Shown here one piece after another: positions 62,979 through 64,000 of a stretch of 64,000 bases of DNA (positions are counted from its first letter, which is position 1; each line of letters begins with the position of its first letter). Origin of the DNA: Clostridium sp. DL-VIII. Its GTDB lineage: Bacteria; Bacillota; Clostridia; Clostridiales; Clostridiaceae. The notes under the pieces were generated by a model that was not told the origin of the DNA, ran no database searches, and saw only the letters and a list, made by a program, of their open reading frames with translations. The DNA lies in assembly GCF_000230835.1 (NCBI RefSeq), contig NZ_CM001240.1, forward strand, positions 2,892,779-2,956,778, in the 5' to 3' direction. The translations under genes were made by a program, and so were the position numbers.

Positions 62979-64000
62979 ATGGATAAATTATTATATATAG
63001 AATGTATTTATGGAAATGAACTAGTCGGTGTAAATAATAAAATTAATGCACAGTGTAATGAGTTTTCTAAGCACTATGAAACTACTTTAATATATCCAGA
63101 AGAAAATGATATTTGTATAAAGAATTTCAATAAGCTGGAGTTTGATAGGATTTATGATGCATTAAGAGTAGGAAAACTTAAAAGAAATTATAATTTTAAT
63201 GGAGTTAATAGGCTGATTAAAATTATAAAATTTAATTTATGTATTAGTAAATTATTAGTAAGAGAAAATCCTAGAATTATTTATATTAGAAAATATAATG
63301 CTTTGAATTTTGTTAAGACTTTAAGAAATTTTAAAAGAAAGAATAATAGCATTATTATATACGAGATACCGACGTATCCATATGAATATGAGTTAAAGCT
63401 AAAGAGGAAATATTTATCATATTTAATAAATAAAAAAGTAGATAAGGATATGGAAAAGTTAGCAGATTTAATACCTGTTGTACTCGGACAAGATGTTACG
63501 TTAAATTGTGATAAGTATATTCCAATGTTTAATGGGATAGATATTAAACATATTCATTTTAAAACAAATAATATTTATGAAAAAAATAAAATAAATTTGA
63601 TTGGTATAGCAAACATATCATTTTGGCATGGATATGATCGAGTAATAGAAGGCTTAAAAAATTTTTATTCTGAAAGCACAAAAATTAAAGTGATCTTTAA
63701 CATAGTTGGATGTGGAAAAGAATTAGACAACTTAATAAGTCTTACTGAAAAGTATAAATTAAATGATTATGTATTTTTTCATGGTGAAAAAACAGGAAGA
63801 GATCTAGATAATATAATAGATTATTGTAATATTGGAATAGGAAGTATTGCAAATCACAGAAAAGGACTTAGGAAGGATAGTGCATTGAAAAATAGGGAGT
63901 ATTGTGCAAGAGGGATTCCTTTTGTTATATCATCTAGAGATGAAGCATTCAAAAATTTAAAGTATGTATATAAAATATCTGAAGACGAAACACCTGTAAA
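62979..64000 (+). CDS. glycosyltransferase (partial, runs off the window)
   Basis: Starts at ATG 62979 (MDKLLYIECIYGNELVGVNN) behind AAGAAAGGTAG-like sequence and stays open for 340 codons to the window end. The N-terminal half is Asn/Lys-rich with IIYEIPTYPYEYE. The second half resembles a GT-B donor domain (INLIGIANISFWHGYDRVIEGL, then FFHGEKTGRDLDNIIDYCNIGIGS). It belongs to the polysaccharide cluster. The C-terminus is missing. Confidence 0.75.
   Translation, partial: MDKLLYIECIYGNELVGVNNKINAQCNEFSKHYETTLIYPEENDICIKNFNKLEFDRIYDALRVGKLKRNYNFNGVNRLIKIIKFNLCISKLLVRENPRIIYIRKYNALNFVKTLRNFKRKNNSIIIYEIPTYPYEYELKLKRKYLSYLINKKVDKDMEKLADLIPVVLGQDVTLNCDKYIPMFNGIDIKHIHFKTNNIYEKNKINLIGIANISFWHGYDRVIEGLKNFYSESTKIKVIFNIVGCGKELDNLISLTEKYKLNDYVFFHGEKTGRDLDNIIDYCNIGIGSIANHRKGLRKDSALKNREYCARGIPFVISSRDEAFKNLKYVYKISEDETPV

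Overview
The window is very AT-rich, has strong GGAGG-type ribosome binding sites and dense spore-related gene content. Gene order (bofC-like, ruvA, ruvB, queA, tgt, yajC, yrzE-like, secD, secF, recJ-like, apt, rel, dtd, MBL hydrolase, hemZ, hisS, aspS) points to Clostridium sensu stricto, probably a solventogenic species close to C. beijerinckii. The genus is fairly safe from synteny and protein character; the species is inference.

Layout. 1-6.3 kb: a BlaR1/BlaI-type sensor-repressor pair with a recognisable operator/promoter, a PAP2 phosphatase, a YdjM-like membrane hydrolase, an HD phosphohydrolase, a short Spo0E-like phosphatase gene and about 1.1 kb without a recognisable gene. 6.5-11.4 kb: a PilZ protein, a GH25 lysozyme with choline-binding-type repeats, and a five-gene spore-coat cluster in which two small-protein/CotF pairs flank a zinc alcohol dehydrogenase. 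11.7-13.3 kb: an IS91-like (HUH, Y2) insertion sequence with a frameshifted transposase. 13.4-25.9 kb: AIM24-like protein, metallophosphoesterase, NRAMP transporter behind a perfect Fur box, D-lactate dehydrogenase, a putative spore-surface protein, DUF434 protein, gntR-ilvD, a YyaL-type protein interrupted by a 21-nt in-frame gap, and an orphan sugar-binding protein. 26-35 kb: small membrane proteins, DUF488, L,D-transpeptidase, GNAT, MmcQ/YjbR, a structured non-coding RNA with its own promoter and terminator, a malic/malolactic enzyme with an MleR-like regulator, a radical SAM/SPASM protein and a membrane HExxH protein. 35.9-53.5 kb: the housekeeping block for Holliday-junction resolution, queuosine synthesis, Sec translocation, purine salvage, stringent response, tRNA quality control and aminoacylation. 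53.8-64 kb: an unknown protein, DUF554, PhzF, then an exopolysaccharide cluster with a dead priming transferase followed by Wzz-like, BY-kinase, three glycosyltransferases and a Wzy-like polymerase. The last gene runs off the window.

The most unusual items are: (i) the in-frame 21-nt, two-stop interruption just before the CHWCH motif of the YyaL homologue, with synonymous Ser codons at both edges and a small hairpin, which is either a lesion or a candidate translational-bypass site; (ii) the roughly 200-nt structured RNA at 29751-29952; (iii) a RecJ-like protein in the recJ position that has lost its metal-binding motifs but kept an open frame; (iv) a small hydrophobic-peptide locus with convergent promoters resembling a type I toxin-antitoxin layout; and (v) several short dispersed repeats and a foldback element in intergenic DNA.
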